A program made the translations under genes and the position numbers. From Alistipes sp. (GTDB taxonomy: Bacteria; Bacteroidota; Bacteroidia; Bacteroidales; Rikenellaceae): a stretch of 59,960 bases of DNA. The stretch covers positions 1-59,960 of the forward strand of contig JAFQTX010000015.1 of the NCBI GenBank assembly GCA_017408825.1, in the 5' to 3' direction. This document shows positions 8,082-16,884 of this stretch, one piece after another; the first letter of the stretch is position 1; each line of letters starts with the position of its first letter. The notes beneath the pieces were generated by a model, which saw nothing but the letters and a program-made list of their open reading frames with translations, made no database searches and was not told where the DNA came from.

Positions 8082-9220
8082 TCGCCAATCTTTGTTTCAA
8101 TGGTTATATCCTCCTTGCCCTCAACCTTCTCGATGTCGATAACCTTGGTGTTCTCCACGAAGTAGTAGGCACGTAGGTAGTTCTCCTCGTTCTCGGCAGC
8201 CTCGGGCTCAGCCTTTGCAAACTTCACCATATCGGCCGTGCGCAACAGGGCCACAAGAGCCATACGGCTATCACGAGGAATATCAACATCGGCCAAGGCC
8301 TCGATAATCTCGTCGGTGGTATACTCCAAGGCGGAGATACTCCAACGCTCCGAAATATATACTCGGATAATCGACGTAAGGGCCGTATAGTATTGTTTGT
8401 ACTTGCCATTCTGCCACAGCTTGCGGTTGTGCAACTCCACCAGCGCCTTGTTAGCCACGATGTGTGGGGCAATCTTAGGCATTACACGCACCTGCGTCTC
8501 ACGCTTGCGCATATGACGATATAGGAGTGTGGCAATAAGCCAGATGATGAGCGAGAGGATGAGCAGTGCGATGATGCCATAGATAACATAGTCACGAACC
8601 TCCATAAAGCGGAACGGGAGATCCTTCTGTGTGTTGATACCATCAGTGCGCAGCTGTTGTGCCGCCATCAGCGAATCCACCTTAAAGCCCTGCTGCGACG
8701 TGGGGTCGGCCACAAGGAAACTTATCGTGTCGAGATCCTCGTAGCGCTTAACACTGAGTGTCAAGGTATCACGGGCATATACTGTATCGGGTAGCTCACG
8801 GTTCTTCTCGAAATATAGTATCGAGGGGCGAAGATGCATATCGCCAGTCTCCATCACGGCAAGCTTATAGCGCTTACGCAGGTGCAGACGACGGCCCTCA
8901 ACCCTAAGCGTGTCGATGGCATAGTCCTCGACGAGCTCGAGATTATCGCTATCGTAGGCGGTAAACTGCGAGATGTGAAGTAGGTTTTCAGCCCTCTTTT
9001 TAATATCATCAGGTGTGGGGTTACCATCGAAGTCGGGGATACCAATCTCCGTGGCACGATCCTTCTCAATCTCGATGACATACTCAAACTGATCACCCAC
9101 CTCAACGCTATCCTTCGAGAAGTAGGCACTAAGCGTTGGGCGGTCGGCACGTGCTGTGCCAACGCTAAGCAGCATAACGAGTGCTACGCCCCAACGGAGT
9201 ATCTGCCGTGATCTTTTCAT
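8078..9220 (-). CDS. BatD/DUF4381-like membrane protein of the bat operon
   Basis: A 380-residue protein with signal peptide (1-25, ARADRP), a beta-rich periplasmic part (about 30-205) and one membrane helix (211-234). The cytoplasmic tail (235-380) carries the pattern LWQNGKYKQYYTALTSIIR and a YTTDEI element. In aerotolerance loci a protein of this kind sits between DUF58 and batA. It may supply the membrane anchor for the MoxR/vWA assembly; that is inference. It overlaps its neighbours by 4 bases on both sides. The exact subfamily was not resolved by eye. Confidence 0.7.
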   Translation of the reverse strand: MKRSRQILRWGVALVMLLSVGTARADRPTLSAYFSKDSVEVGDQFEYVIEIEKDRATEIGIPDFDGNPTPDDIKKRAENLLHISQFTAYDSDNLELVEDYAIDTLRVEGRRLHLRKRYKLAVMETGDMHLRPSILYFEKNRELPDTVYARDTLTLSVKRYEDLDTISFLVADPTSQQGFKVDSLMAAQQLRTDGINTQKDLPFRFMEVRDYVIYGIIALLILSLIIWLIATLLYRHMRKRETQVRVMPKIAPHIVANKALVELHNRKLWQNGKYKQYYTALTSIIRVYISERWSISALEYTTDEIIEALADVDIPRDSRMALVALLRTADMVKFAKAEPEAAENEENYLRAYYFVENTKVIDIEKVEGKEDITIETKIGE

Positions 9221-10101
9221 CGTTGTTTGAACATCTTAATAAGTTCGACTACGAAGTCGCCATCGGTGGCAACCGTAGCACAATCTATGCGGTTGTGGCG
9301 CAACAGCTCCTGAATACGCTCACGGCGCTGGGTATACTGCTCAGCCCAGTAGTCACGTACACGGCGTGACGAGGTGTCGAGCCACTCGGTAGCACCAGTC
9401 TCAGCATCACGCACCTCGATGATACCAACGTCGGGCAGCTCCTTATCGCAGTTATCGTAGACCTCAACAGCCATAATATCGTGTTTCGACGATGCGATCT
9501 TTAGTGCATCATCTAAACGTGAATCATCGCCTGGCGAGTTGATAAGGTCGGAGAGTAGGAATGTTGTGGTGCGCTTCTTATTCACACCAACGAGGTAGCG
9601 CAACGCCTCCGAGATATTTGTGGCCTCGCCCTTAGACTCGAAGCCAACAAGCTCACGGATGATCGTAAGAATGTGGCTACGGCCCTTCTTCGGAGGTATA
9701 AACTTCTCGACACGATCCGAGAAGAGTATGCACCCCACCTTATCGTTATTCTTCGATGCCGAGAATGCAAGCGTAGCAGCTATCTCGGTGATAAGGTTCT
9801 TCTTGGTGCGCTCCGAGCTACCAAACATACGTGATGGCGATATATCCACAAGAAGCATCATCGTGAGCTCACGCTCCTCCTCATACACCTTGACATGCGC
9901 TCTCTCCGAGCGGGCTGTGACATTCCAGTCGATATCACGCACATCGTCACCCACACGATACTCTCTTACCTCCGAGAACGACATACCACGACCACGGAAG
10001 GCCGTATGGTACTTGCCGGCGAATATCTCGTCGGAGAGACCTCGGGTCTTAATCTCGACTCGGCGCACTCGGCGCAATATTTCGTTTTCGCTCTGATGCA
10101 T
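9217..10101 (-). CDS. DUF58 domain protein of the MoxR-Bat operon
   Basis: A 294-residue cytosolic protein. The DUF58 signature, FRGRGMSFSEVREYRVGDD followed by VRDIDWNVTAR, spans about 35-64. It is followed by a degenerate vWA-like domain with a DISPS element at 86-90. DUF58 proteins are near-constant partners of MoxR ATPases. The start codon shares one base with the moxR stop (TAATG), so the two are translationally coupled. Confidence 0.9.
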   Translation of the reverse strand: MHQSENEILRRVRRVEIKTRGLSDEIFAGKYHTAFRGRGMSFSEVREYRVGDDVRDIDWNVTARSERAHVKVYEEERELTMMLLVDISPSRMFGSSERTKKNLITEIAATLAFSASKNNDKVGCILFSDRVEKFIPPKKGRSHILTIIRELVGFESKGEATNISEALRYLVGVNKKRTTTFLLSDLINSPGDDSRLDDALKIASSKHDIMAVEVYDNCDKELPDVGIIEVRDAETGATEWLDTSSRRVRDYWAEQYTQRRERIQELLRHNRIDCATVATDGDFVVELIKMFKQR

Positions 10102-11099
10102 TAGGGCACAAGGACATTGTTAAGGATGTCGGTAACAATCTGCTCCGAGGTGATATTCTCGGCCTCGGCCTCATACGTAAGACCGATACGGTGGCGCAAC
10201 ACGTCGTGACACACGGCACGTACGTCCTCAGGAATTACGTAGCCACGGCGCTGAATGAAGGCATAGGCCTTAGCTGCCTTGGCCAACGAGATGCTGGCAC
10301 GTGGCGAGCCGCCATAGGCGATGAGTGGCTGCAGATGCTGGAGCTTATACTCCGAAGGCTCACGTGTGGCAAAGATGATATCTATGATATACTTCTCGAT
10401 CTTCTCGTCCATATATACCTGCTTGACAACCTCTCGTGCACGCATAATGTCCTCGGGGCGGATAACACGAGTAACCTCTGGAAGACCCTCACCACGAAGG
10501 TTCATACGTATGATATCGAGCTCCTCGCCACGCTTTGGATACGAGATCTTTGCCTTGAGCATAAAACGGTCCACCTGTGCCTCAGGTAGTGGATATGTAC
10601 CCTCCTGCTCCAGCGGGTTCTGTGTTGCGAGCACCAGGAATGGCTCAGGAAGAGCGTATGTCGTATCACCAATGGTCACCTGTTTCTCCTGCATAGCCTC
10701 GAGCAGTGCCGACTGCACCTTTGCTGGCGAGCGGTTGATCTCATCGGCAAGGATGAAGTTAGCGAAGATTGGACCTCGCTTTACGGCGAACTCCTCGTTG
10801 CGCTGCGAGTATATCAGTGTACCGATAAGGTCGGCAGGAAGCAGATCGGGAGTAAACTGAATACGTGCGAACTTAGCATCTACGGCCTTCGAGAGTGTTG
10901 TTATCGCCAAGGTCTTAGCAAGACCTGGAACACCCTCCAACAAAATATGTCCATCGGACAAAAGGCCAATAAGGAGTGTATCTACGAGGTGCTGCTGACC
11001 CACGATTACTCGGCCCATCTCCTTACGTAGAGTCTCTACGAATACCGACTCCTGCTCGATATGAGCATTGAGCTCTTTGATATTAACTACTTCGTTCAT
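10101..11099 (-). CDS. moxR: MoxR-family AAA+ ATPase
   Basis: A 332-residue AAA+ chaperone-like ATPase, first gene of the operon. Walker A is GVPGLAKT (56-63) and Walker B is in FILADEINR (about 121-129). A sensor-1 ATQNP and an arginine-finger-type segment follow. The length is typical. MoxR ATPases act with vWA proteins to remodel or mature client proteins. Here the clients would be handled by BatA and BatB encoded downstream. The promoter at 11190-11220 would give a leader of about 85 bases. Confidence 0.93.
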   Translation of the reverse strand: MNEVVNIKELNAHIEQESVFVETLRKEMGRVIVGQQHLVDTLLIGLLSDGHILLEGVPGLAKTLAITTLSKAVDAKFARIQFTPDLLPADLIGTLIYSQRNEEFAVKRGPIFANFILADEINRSPAKVQSALLEAMQEKQVTIGDTTYALPEPFLVLATQNPLEQEGTYPLPEAQVDRFMLKAKISYPKRGEELDIIRMNLRGEGLPEVTRVIRPEDIMRAREVVKQVYMDEKIEKYIIDIIFATREPSEYKLQHLQPLIAYGGSPRASISLAKAAKAYAFIQRRGYVIPEDVRAVCHDVLRHRIGLTYEAEAENITSEQIVTDILNNVLVP

Positions 11100-11189
11100 T
11101 GCGTGTTATATGTTTTTTATTTTGCTTTTCGAATATCGGGCAACCATCGTCGTCCAAAGGACGAAACGTCACACGTGCACAAATTATTG

Positions 11190-11220
11190 CAAATATACGA
11201 TTTTTTTAGCAAAGAACAAA
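11190..11220 (-). promoter_or_regulatory. moxR-bat operon promoter
   Basis: TTTG (11217-11220), 19 bases, TATATTTG (11190-11197) on the minus strand. Confidence 0.7.
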
Positions 11221-11377
11221 GTGAAACCGAGAGCTTAAACCTCAGATCATCGGATGCAACAACAGCCATATTGAGCATCACCGATATAAATAAGATTTTG
11301 ACCTTTTTCGACTATTCCGGCGTTTCACCCCACGAAAAAGCCATTTCACCCCGCCATTTTGTACTATTCAATGGCAA

Positions 11378-11412
11378 TTTGGCGTTAAATAACAAAAAAG
11401 TTAGTATCTTTG
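11378..11412 (+). promoter_or_regulatory. Promoter of the Ser-rich lipoprotein gene
   Basis: TATCTTTG at 11405-11412, with TTTG at 11378-11381. The spacing of 23 is slightly long, so the -33 element is less sure than the -7 element. Confidence 0.5.
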
Positions 11413-11473
11413 TAATGGATAGAATAACGTGCAGAGTTTTTGCACTATGTCTAACAACTAAAATTTTAGGCCT

Positions 11474-12982
11474 ATGAGAAGATTATTCGCAATATTAGCC
11501 TTAGCTTGTAGCGCTCTACTGGCGGGCTGTTCGTCACTATTTAGCACATCGTCGGTCGTATCCAACGATCTATATCGCACAGATAATCGTATCGCCGTCG
11601 CCAACCGCATCAAGGCTGAAGCCGAGGCTAAGCGTGCTGAGGCTGAGGCCGAGAGGGCCGAGTGGGAGGCACGTCAGGCAGCTGCCGAGGCGGAGCGTGC
11701 CGAGGCGGAATACTACGCATCGTTGAACACAGAGCCAAGCTACTCGTCGATTGTCGCCAATGACTATGAGAGTGCCTATGCTCGTCGTCTCTACGGCTTC
11801 AACTCATCGTCGTATCGTATGCCTTCGAGCTACTACAGCCTATCGACAAGTCGCAATATGACATATGCCACGGCCTACGACCCAGCGTTCTACAACATTA
11901 TGGTATCGGGCGATCAGGTGTGGGTAGAGCCTAAGTATATCACCTCGATGTTTGGCTCGTGGGGCGCTACAAACGTAACCTATGGCCTATACTCATCGCC
12001 TTGGAACTTCGGCTGGAGTATGCATATCGACCCATTCTACTACTCGTGGTGGGGATACCCTCGCTACTCGTGGTACGACTGGAACTGGAACATCTGCTAC
12101 AACCCTTGGCATAGTGACTGGTACTACTGGAACCACTGTTATGGTTACCACTACTACGACCACTACTATAGCCACCACCATGGCCATCACCATAACTATC
12201 CAAGCTATGCTCCTCCACGCCCCCCTCATCACCGTCCAGACCACGACCACGATCGTCCTAATCGTCGTCCTAACCACGGCTATGTTACTACGGGCTCGGG
12301 GGCATCGTCAGGCAGCTTCATAGGCAACCTAAATGGCGGCCGTGGCTCAGAGGGCTCACGCTACACCTCGCCAACAACTAACATCAACTACGGCACAACA
12401 ACACGCCCTGGTGGTGATAAGAATACAGGTAATAGCTCACGCCCAGGAGGTAGTGGATCAGTATCAACTGGCATAAACAGCGATAGCAAGTATCGTGGTG
12501 GCAGCGTTACCAAGATCAATACCTCGGTTTCATCGACAGTGAGCACGCCAGGCAACATCACAATACAGACTTCGGGGGGCAATAAGACAACCGTGACCAA
12601 CGGCTCGTCATCGACAGGCAAGGGGTCATCTACGGGCAACTTCCGTCAGGGTGGCACAACAAGTCGTGGCTCTTCGACCGTATCGTCGGGTAGCAGTACA
12701 AGCGAAAAGCGTGGTGGCACAACCTCGACACAGCGAGGTAGCTCATCGTCAAGCCGCTCAAGCAGCAAGGTTTCGACCTCGACAAACAAGAGCTCGTCAA
12801 GTTCATATCGTGGCTCGTCATCGTCGTCAAGAAGCACCACACGCTCATACGGCACCTCGTCGTCGGCACAACGCAGCACAACGATATCAGGCAACTCGTA
12901 CCGAGGCTCGTCGAGCAGTGGGTCGTATAGCGGCAGTAGCAGTGGCTCATCACGCGGAGGTAGCACCTCATCACGTAGATAA
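11474..12982 (+). CDS. Low-complexity surface lipoprotein (coiled coil, Tyr/Trp/His-rich, Ser-rich)
   Basis: A 502-residue lipoprotein of unknown function. The signal ends in the lipobox LLAGC with C19. Next comes an Ala/Glu/Arg heptad-like coiled coil (about 43-82). A region rich in Tyr and Trp follows, ending in a dense His stretch near 222-260 (YSHHHGHHHN and similar) that could bind metal. The last half (about 265-502) is almost only Ser, Gly, Thr and Arg, ending in SSRR. Low-complexity codon runs make many false frames on both strands. The inverted-repeat element 12992-13114 follows immediately. Surface exposure and metal binding are inferred from composition only. Confidence 0.8.
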   Translation: MRRLFAILALACSALLAGCSSLFSTSSVVSNDLYRTDNRIAVANRIKAEAEAKRAEAEAERAEWEARQAAAEAERAEAEYYASLNTEPSYSSIVANDYESAYARRLYGFNSSSYRMPSSYYSLSTSRNMTYATAYDPAFYNIMVSGDQVWVEPKYITSMFGSWGATNVTYGLYSSPWNFGWSMHIDPFYYSWWGYPRYSWYDWNWNICYNPWHSDWYYWNHCYGYHYYDHYYSHHHGHHHNYPSYAPPRPPHHRPDHDHDRPNRRPNHGYVTTGSGASSGSFIGNLNGGRGSEGSRYTSPTTNINYGTTTRPGGDKNTGNSSRPGGSGSVSTGINSDSKYRGGSVTKINTSVSSTVSTPGNITIQTSGGNKTTVTNGSSSTGKGSSTGNFRQGGTTSRGSSTVSSGSSTSEKRGGTTSTQRGSSSSSRSSSKVSTSTNKSSSSSYRGSSSSSRSTTRSYGTSSSAQRSTTISGNSYRGSSSSGSYSGSSSGSSRGGSTSSRR

Positions 12983-12991
12983 CAATCGTTG

Positions 12992-13114
12992 AGGAGGTTG
13001 AATAAAAAGATGTGGTTTTAGGCCTGCAAAGCCCCCAAAAGTGTAGTTTACTAAGTGTAAATGAGTATTTGAGGGTGAGCAGAACTACAAAATAGACTTT
13101 TTATTCAGCCTCCT
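12992..13114. repeat. 123-base element with 18-base terminal inverted repeats (dispersed repeat, copy 2)
   Basis: The left arm AGGAGGTTGAATAAAAAG (12992-13009) pairs with the right arm CTTTTTATTCAGCCTCCT (13097-13114), 17 of 18 positions. The right part (13043-13114) is similar to 391-463, and its last 30 or so bases match the minus strand of 59823-59853. Size, terminal repeats and dispersed copies fit a small non-autonomous element, but no target-site duplication was confirmed. It could also serve as a terminator for the upstream lipoprotein. Confidence 0.6.
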
Positions 13115-13154
13115 TGATTAACAACTCAATACGATAACGAAACTTACTCGGTCT

Positions 13155-14822
13155 ATGAGAACTCTATACAAAATATTCGCAACAGTCGTTTGCAGCCTAC
13201 TCGTCGTGCAGAGTAGCTGGGCGCAGCTCAACGTGGGTGGCGTGGCGCTGAACAACGACATAATATCGTGGGGTGATATGTACAACCTCACCCACACCAC
13301 ACACAACTATGGCACGGCTCGCTCGATGGCTATGGGTAACGCCTTCACGGCACTTGGCGCAGATATGATCTCGGCGTCGCTCAACCCTGCGGGTATCGGC
13401 ATGTACGTGAATAGCGATGTCAGCTTCTCGCCAATGATGCAGTTTACAAAGAGCCATACGCCTGGCACAGACCCATTCCATAGCAACGATTTCAAGGATC
13501 ACTCAGAGCGCTTTGGAATGTCGAGTGCGGGAGGTGTCTTTACAGCATATCGTGGTGCTGGCGCCCTTACCAACTTCAACTTCGGCTTTGTATATAACCG
13601 TATCGCCGACTTTAACCAGAACATCAAGTACGCATCGTGGGGCAACCCATCAAACGACTCTATGGCTAACCTCTTCTGCACACTCTCGAACGTCGATGGT
13701 TTGATAACCGATGCCGACGGAAAGATGAGCTGGGGTAATGACCCCTACTACTGGGGTCCGGTGCTTGCCTACAAAAATGGACTTACGAACAAGGATGACC
13801 AAGGCTGGTATATCGACCGCATAGGCCCAGATGCCGAGATTGATCAATATACATCGCTCGAGACACGTGGCTCGATTGGCGAGTATGACTTTTCGTTCGG
13901 CTTTAACTTTGTTGATAAGTTCTACCTCGGTTTTACGCTTGGTATTCAGGATATCAACTACAAGCGCAACGTATTCTACGGCGAGGACTATGTCTATGCG
14001 GATGGCAACTATCCTAATGGCAACGACATGCCCTACCAGCTCACCTATATGAACTACGCTCAGACAACACGCATATCGGGTAGTGGTGTGAACTTCAAAC
14101 TCGGCTTTGTATGGCGTCCAGCAACGTGGTTGCGCATCGGTGCAGCATACCACACGCCAACAGCCTATCGACTCTCTCTCGAGTACTTCGGCGATATGTG
14201 GTCTGAGACATATAGTGCTGGCTCGAACCCCGATGGCTACGACATTGATAATAGTGGTTATATGTGGGACTATGTTGAGTCGCCTGTGCAGGAGGATAAG
14301 GGTAAAAACCGTTGGAAGATAAACTCTCCATCACGTGTTATGGTGGGTGCTGCGGTGACCGTTGCACAGCGACTTATCATCTCGGCCGACTATGAGCTTA
14401 GTTTCATCAATAAGGCTAAACTTAAAGGATCACCTATCCAGGGTCTTGACTACGTGGGAACGATGAGTGAAATGTTCAAGAATAGTAATACCGTGCGTCT
14501 TGGTGCAGAGCTACGCCTACTCCCCGCTTTAGATCTACGCGCAGGATACATCTGGAGTGGTTCATCACTACGCTACCCTGATGAGATCTACTCTCGTCCA
14601 CTTATCGACACTAAGCAATACGTTACGGCAGGTATAGGTTTCCGCCTAAGTAACACCACATACCTCGACCTTGCCTACCAGTATAACGCCAACAAGTATA
14701 CTCGCTATCAGTCGTTCTACGGCACAGGTATGGCTAACGAGTGGGAGAATGCCGAGGCTATCGCCGTACGTAGCAGCGTAGACCGTCATATCGCAGTGCT
14801 CACACTCGGATTTAGGTTCTAA
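13155..14822 (+). CDS. OmpP1/FadL/TodX-family outer-membrane protein
   Basis: A 555-residue beta-barrel porin for hydrophobic compounds such as long-chain fatty acids. The signal peptide ends near SSWAQ (23). The family hallmark follows the start of the mature part: RSMAMGNAFTALGAD, then LNPAGIG, which corresponds to the hatch-domain NPAG motif. Alternating polar and hydrophobic strands run to a C-terminal strand ending in FRF, the usual BAM recognition signal. The gene stands alone after the repeat element and before a strong bidirectional hairpin. No TAnnTTTG promoter was found close upstream. Confidence 0.88.
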   Translation: MRTLYKIFATVVCSLLVVQSSWAQLNVGGVALNNDIISWGDMYNLTHTTHNYGTARSMAMGNAFTALGADMISASLNPAGIGMYVNSDVSFSPMMQFTKSHTPGTDPFHSNDFKDHSERFGMSSAGGVFTAYRGAGALTNFNFGFVYNRIADFNQNIKYASWGNPSNDSMANLFCTLSNVDGLITDADGKMSWGNDPYYWGPVLAYKNGLTNKDDQGWYIDRIGPDAEIDQYTSLETRGSIGEYDFSFGFNFVDKFYLGFTLGIQDINYKRNVFYGEDYVYADGNYPNGNDMPYQLTYMNYAQTTRISGSGVNFKLGFVWRPATWLRIGAAYHTPTAYRLSLEYFGDMWSETYSAGSNPDGYDIDNSGYMWDYVESPVQEDKGKNRWKINSPSRVMVGAAVTVAQRLIISADYELSFINKAKLKGSPIQGLDYVGTMSEMFKNSNTVRLGAELRLLPALDLRAGYIWSGSSLRYPDEIYSRPLIDTKQYVTAGIGFRLSNTTYLDLAYQYNANKYTRYQSFYGTGMANEWENAEAIAVRSSVDRHIAVLTLGFRF

Positions 14823-14843
14823 ATCTAAGATATAGGCATACAA

Positions 14844-14877
14844 CAATGGCGACCACTCATTTGAGTAGTCGCCATTG
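14844..14877. terminator. Hairpin between porin gene and pullulanase gene
   Basis: Arms built on CAATGGCGAC and GTCGCCATTG, extended by ACTC/GAGT, form a long stem with one mismatch around ATTT. It lies between convergent genes and can serve both. Confidence 0.7.
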
Positions 14878-14896
14878 CTATTATATGAAGCATAGC

Positions 14897-16858
14897 CTAA
14901 AACTCGGCAAGGATAACGCCGCTGATTGGGGCGACAGTGACTGTACCGTTGCTCTCGACAGCATCGCCACCATTAAGTGTCCACCTCTCGCCATCAGTAA
15001 TCCAGCGATACGAGCCCTTAGGGATAGCAAACTCAACGCTCTCTCGTGAGCCATTCATAAGCACCACGATGCGCTTTGCAGAGTCGATGCCCTCCAGCTC
15101 ATCAAGCACAAAGCCTACGGCCGTAGCGTTATCACACTCGATAAACTTAAGGTGCTTGCGTACCTGGTCGCCACTCTCAAGAGCAAAGGCGGGGTGCGCC
15201 TTGCGTAGTGCGATAAGACCCTTATAATACTCCACAAGGTCGTTATAGCGGCTCTTAAGCGACCAGTCGATAGCGTTATACTTATCGGGCATATTATAGG
15301 TGTTCTTCTCGCCGTGCTTTGAGCGGAATAGCTCCTCGCCGCAGAAGATAAATGGAATACCCTGCGAGGTGAAGACACCAAACTGCGCAAGGCGCACCAT
15401 CTTAAGGAGCTCCTGCTCCGAGGCTTCGGGCGAGATATGCTCGAAGCGGTCACGAAGGTTATGGTCGTCGTGGCACGACACATAGCTCACGTGCTGCTCA
15501 GGGTCGATGGTCCACGCCTCAGCGTGATCTACCTCTGGGTGCTCAACGCCCGCAACGATACCAAACTTCAATGCCTCCTTATTACCCTCAACGCCGTGGA
15601 CGAAGCCTCCTGCCGAGAGGTCGAGCTTACCACGCAACGCATCACGAATATCGTCCGAGAAGGCAGCAACACCGGGCATATGGTAGGTGTAACGCTTGAA
15701 TGCCAACTTAGACTCATCGTACAATGGTGCACTCGCAGCCCATCCCTCGCCATAGAGCAAGATGTTAGGGTTCAACGCCTCAAGACGCTTACGTATAAGG
15801 TTCATAGTCTCGATATCGTGGATAGCCATAAGGTCAAAGCGGAAGCCATCAATGTGGTACTCCTTAACCCAATACTCCAACGACTCGACGATATACTTCT
15901 GCATCATAGGCTTATCGCTGGCAGTCTCGTTGCCACAGCCCGAGCCATCGGCAAAAGTACCATCCTCACGCATACGGTAGAAGTATCCTGGTACGGTAAG
16001 CTCAAAGCCACAATTCTCGGTCGAGGTGGTGTGGTTGTATACCACGTCAAGCACCACGCAAAGGCCCGCATCGTGCATCGCCTTCACCAAGCACTTAAGC
16101 TCACGAATACGAGCCTCAGGGTCGGCAGCATTTGTCGAGTAGGTACCCTCAGGTGTGCTATAGTTCTTAGGCTCGTAGCCCCAGTTATATTGGTCCGAAG
16201 GCTTAGACTCGTCGATAGAGCCAAAGTCTGCCGTTGGGAGCAGATGTACGTGTGTTACGCCAAGCTCCACGATATGGTCGAGGCCTGTTGCAAGGCCCTC
16301 CGCAGAGCGTGTGCCACGCTCCGCCATACCGAGATACTTGCCAGGGTACTTACTGCCCGCAGAGGCGTGTGCTGTCATATCACGATAGTGCATCTCGTAG
16401 ATCACACGCTCCGAGGGCTTAACCTCGGGAGCACGATCCTCGCTCCACCCCTCAGGGTCGGTATTACGAAGGTCGATAATTGCACCACGGTCACCATTTA
16501 CACCCACGGCCTTGGCAAAGATTCCCGCAGTCTCCTTCAGAGTCTTGCCATCTACGGTAAGCTGAAAGGCGTAGAGCCTACCACGCTGGTCGCCCTCGGC
16601 CGTAGCTCTCCACAGACCACTATCACCACGAGTCATAGCAATCTCCTGAGCCAAGCTATCGCCATCGTAGAGGCGCACAACGGCACTTTCGGCTGTTGGG
16701 CCCCACACCTCAAAGGTAGTACGTTCAGGTGTGTAGCTCATCTCCTCAATAGGCCTCTCTGGGATAGCATACACATCGTCGGTTGCCCCTGCGCAAGAGG
16801 CTACAGCTACGGCGGATAGCAGTATCACACCATAGCTTAAGATGTTGTGTAAAGTCAT
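14897..16858 (-). CDS. pulA: Type I pullulanase, lipoprotein
   Basis: A 653-residue GH13 debranching enzyme that hydrolyses alpha-1,6 bonds in pullulan and glycogen-type glucans. The signal peptide ends in a lipobox with C22 (AVASC), so it is membrane anchored. An N-terminal CBM48-like domain (about 40-130) precedes the barrel. The type I hallmark YNWGYEP is at 224-230. The catalytic set is D342 (GFRFDLM), E371 (LLYGEGW) and the Asp of YVSCHDDHNL. It is the last gene of a tight five-gene operon whose other members are not sugar enzymes. No SusC/SusD pair is nearby. Confidence 0.93.
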   Translation of the reverse strand: MTLHNILSYGVILLSAVAVASCAGATDDVYAIPERPIEEMSYTPERTTFEVWGPTAESAVVRLYDGDSLAQEIAMTRGDSGLWRATAEGDQRGRLYAFQLTVDGKTLKETAGIFAKAVGVNGDRGAIIDLRNTDPEGWSEDRAPEVKPSERVIYEMHYRDMTAHASAGSKYPGKYLGMAERGTRSAEGLATGLDHIVELGVTHVHLLPTADFGSIDESKPSDQYNWGYEPKNYSTPEGTYSTNAADPEARIRELKCLVKAMHDAGLCVVLDVVYNHTTSTENCGFELTVPGYFYRMREDGTFADGSGCGNETASDKPMMQKYIVESLEYWVKEYHIDGFRFDLMAIHDIETMNLIRKRLEALNPNILLYGEGWAASAPLYDESKLAFKRYTYHMPGVAAFSDDIRDALRGKLDLSAGGFVHGVEGNKEALKFGIVAGVEHPEVDHAEAWTIDPEQHVSYVSCHDDHNLRDRFEHISPEASEQELLKMVRLAQFGVFTSQGIPFIFCGEELFRSKHGEKNTYNMPDKYNAIDWSLKSRYNDLVEYYKGLIALRKAHPAFALESGDQVRKHLKFIECDNATAVGFVLDELEGIDSAKRIVVLMNGSRESVEFAIPKGSYRWITDGERWTLNGGDAVESNGTVTVAPISGVILAEF

Positions 16859-16884
16859 AATAGTAGAAGTATGTTTTGTTAGTG

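Larger units (their letters stand above)
11100..11473. other. Intergenic region between divergent moxR and lipoprotein genes
   Basis: 374 bases without a credible gene. It holds the moxR promoter (minus) and the lipoprotein promoter (plus). In the moxR leader there is a short hairpin (CGTC-CAAA-GGACG type, near 11150-11166). Nothing else was recognised. Confidence 0.6.

Noticed and set aside
11061-11477. 138-codon frame between moxR and the lipoprotein gene
   Set aside because: It overlaps moxR and both promoters, has no family-like features and no start context.
12388-12974. Several frames on both strands within the Ser-rich lipoprotein
   Set aside because: Low-complexity Ser/Gly/Thr codons leave all frames open; only the frame with lipobox and signal peptide is supported.
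15437-16819. 460-codon open frame on the plus strand opposite pulA
   Set aside because: It lies wholly antisense to a gene with a complete GH13 motif set, has no promoter box or recognisable domain, and reflects codon bias of the real gene.
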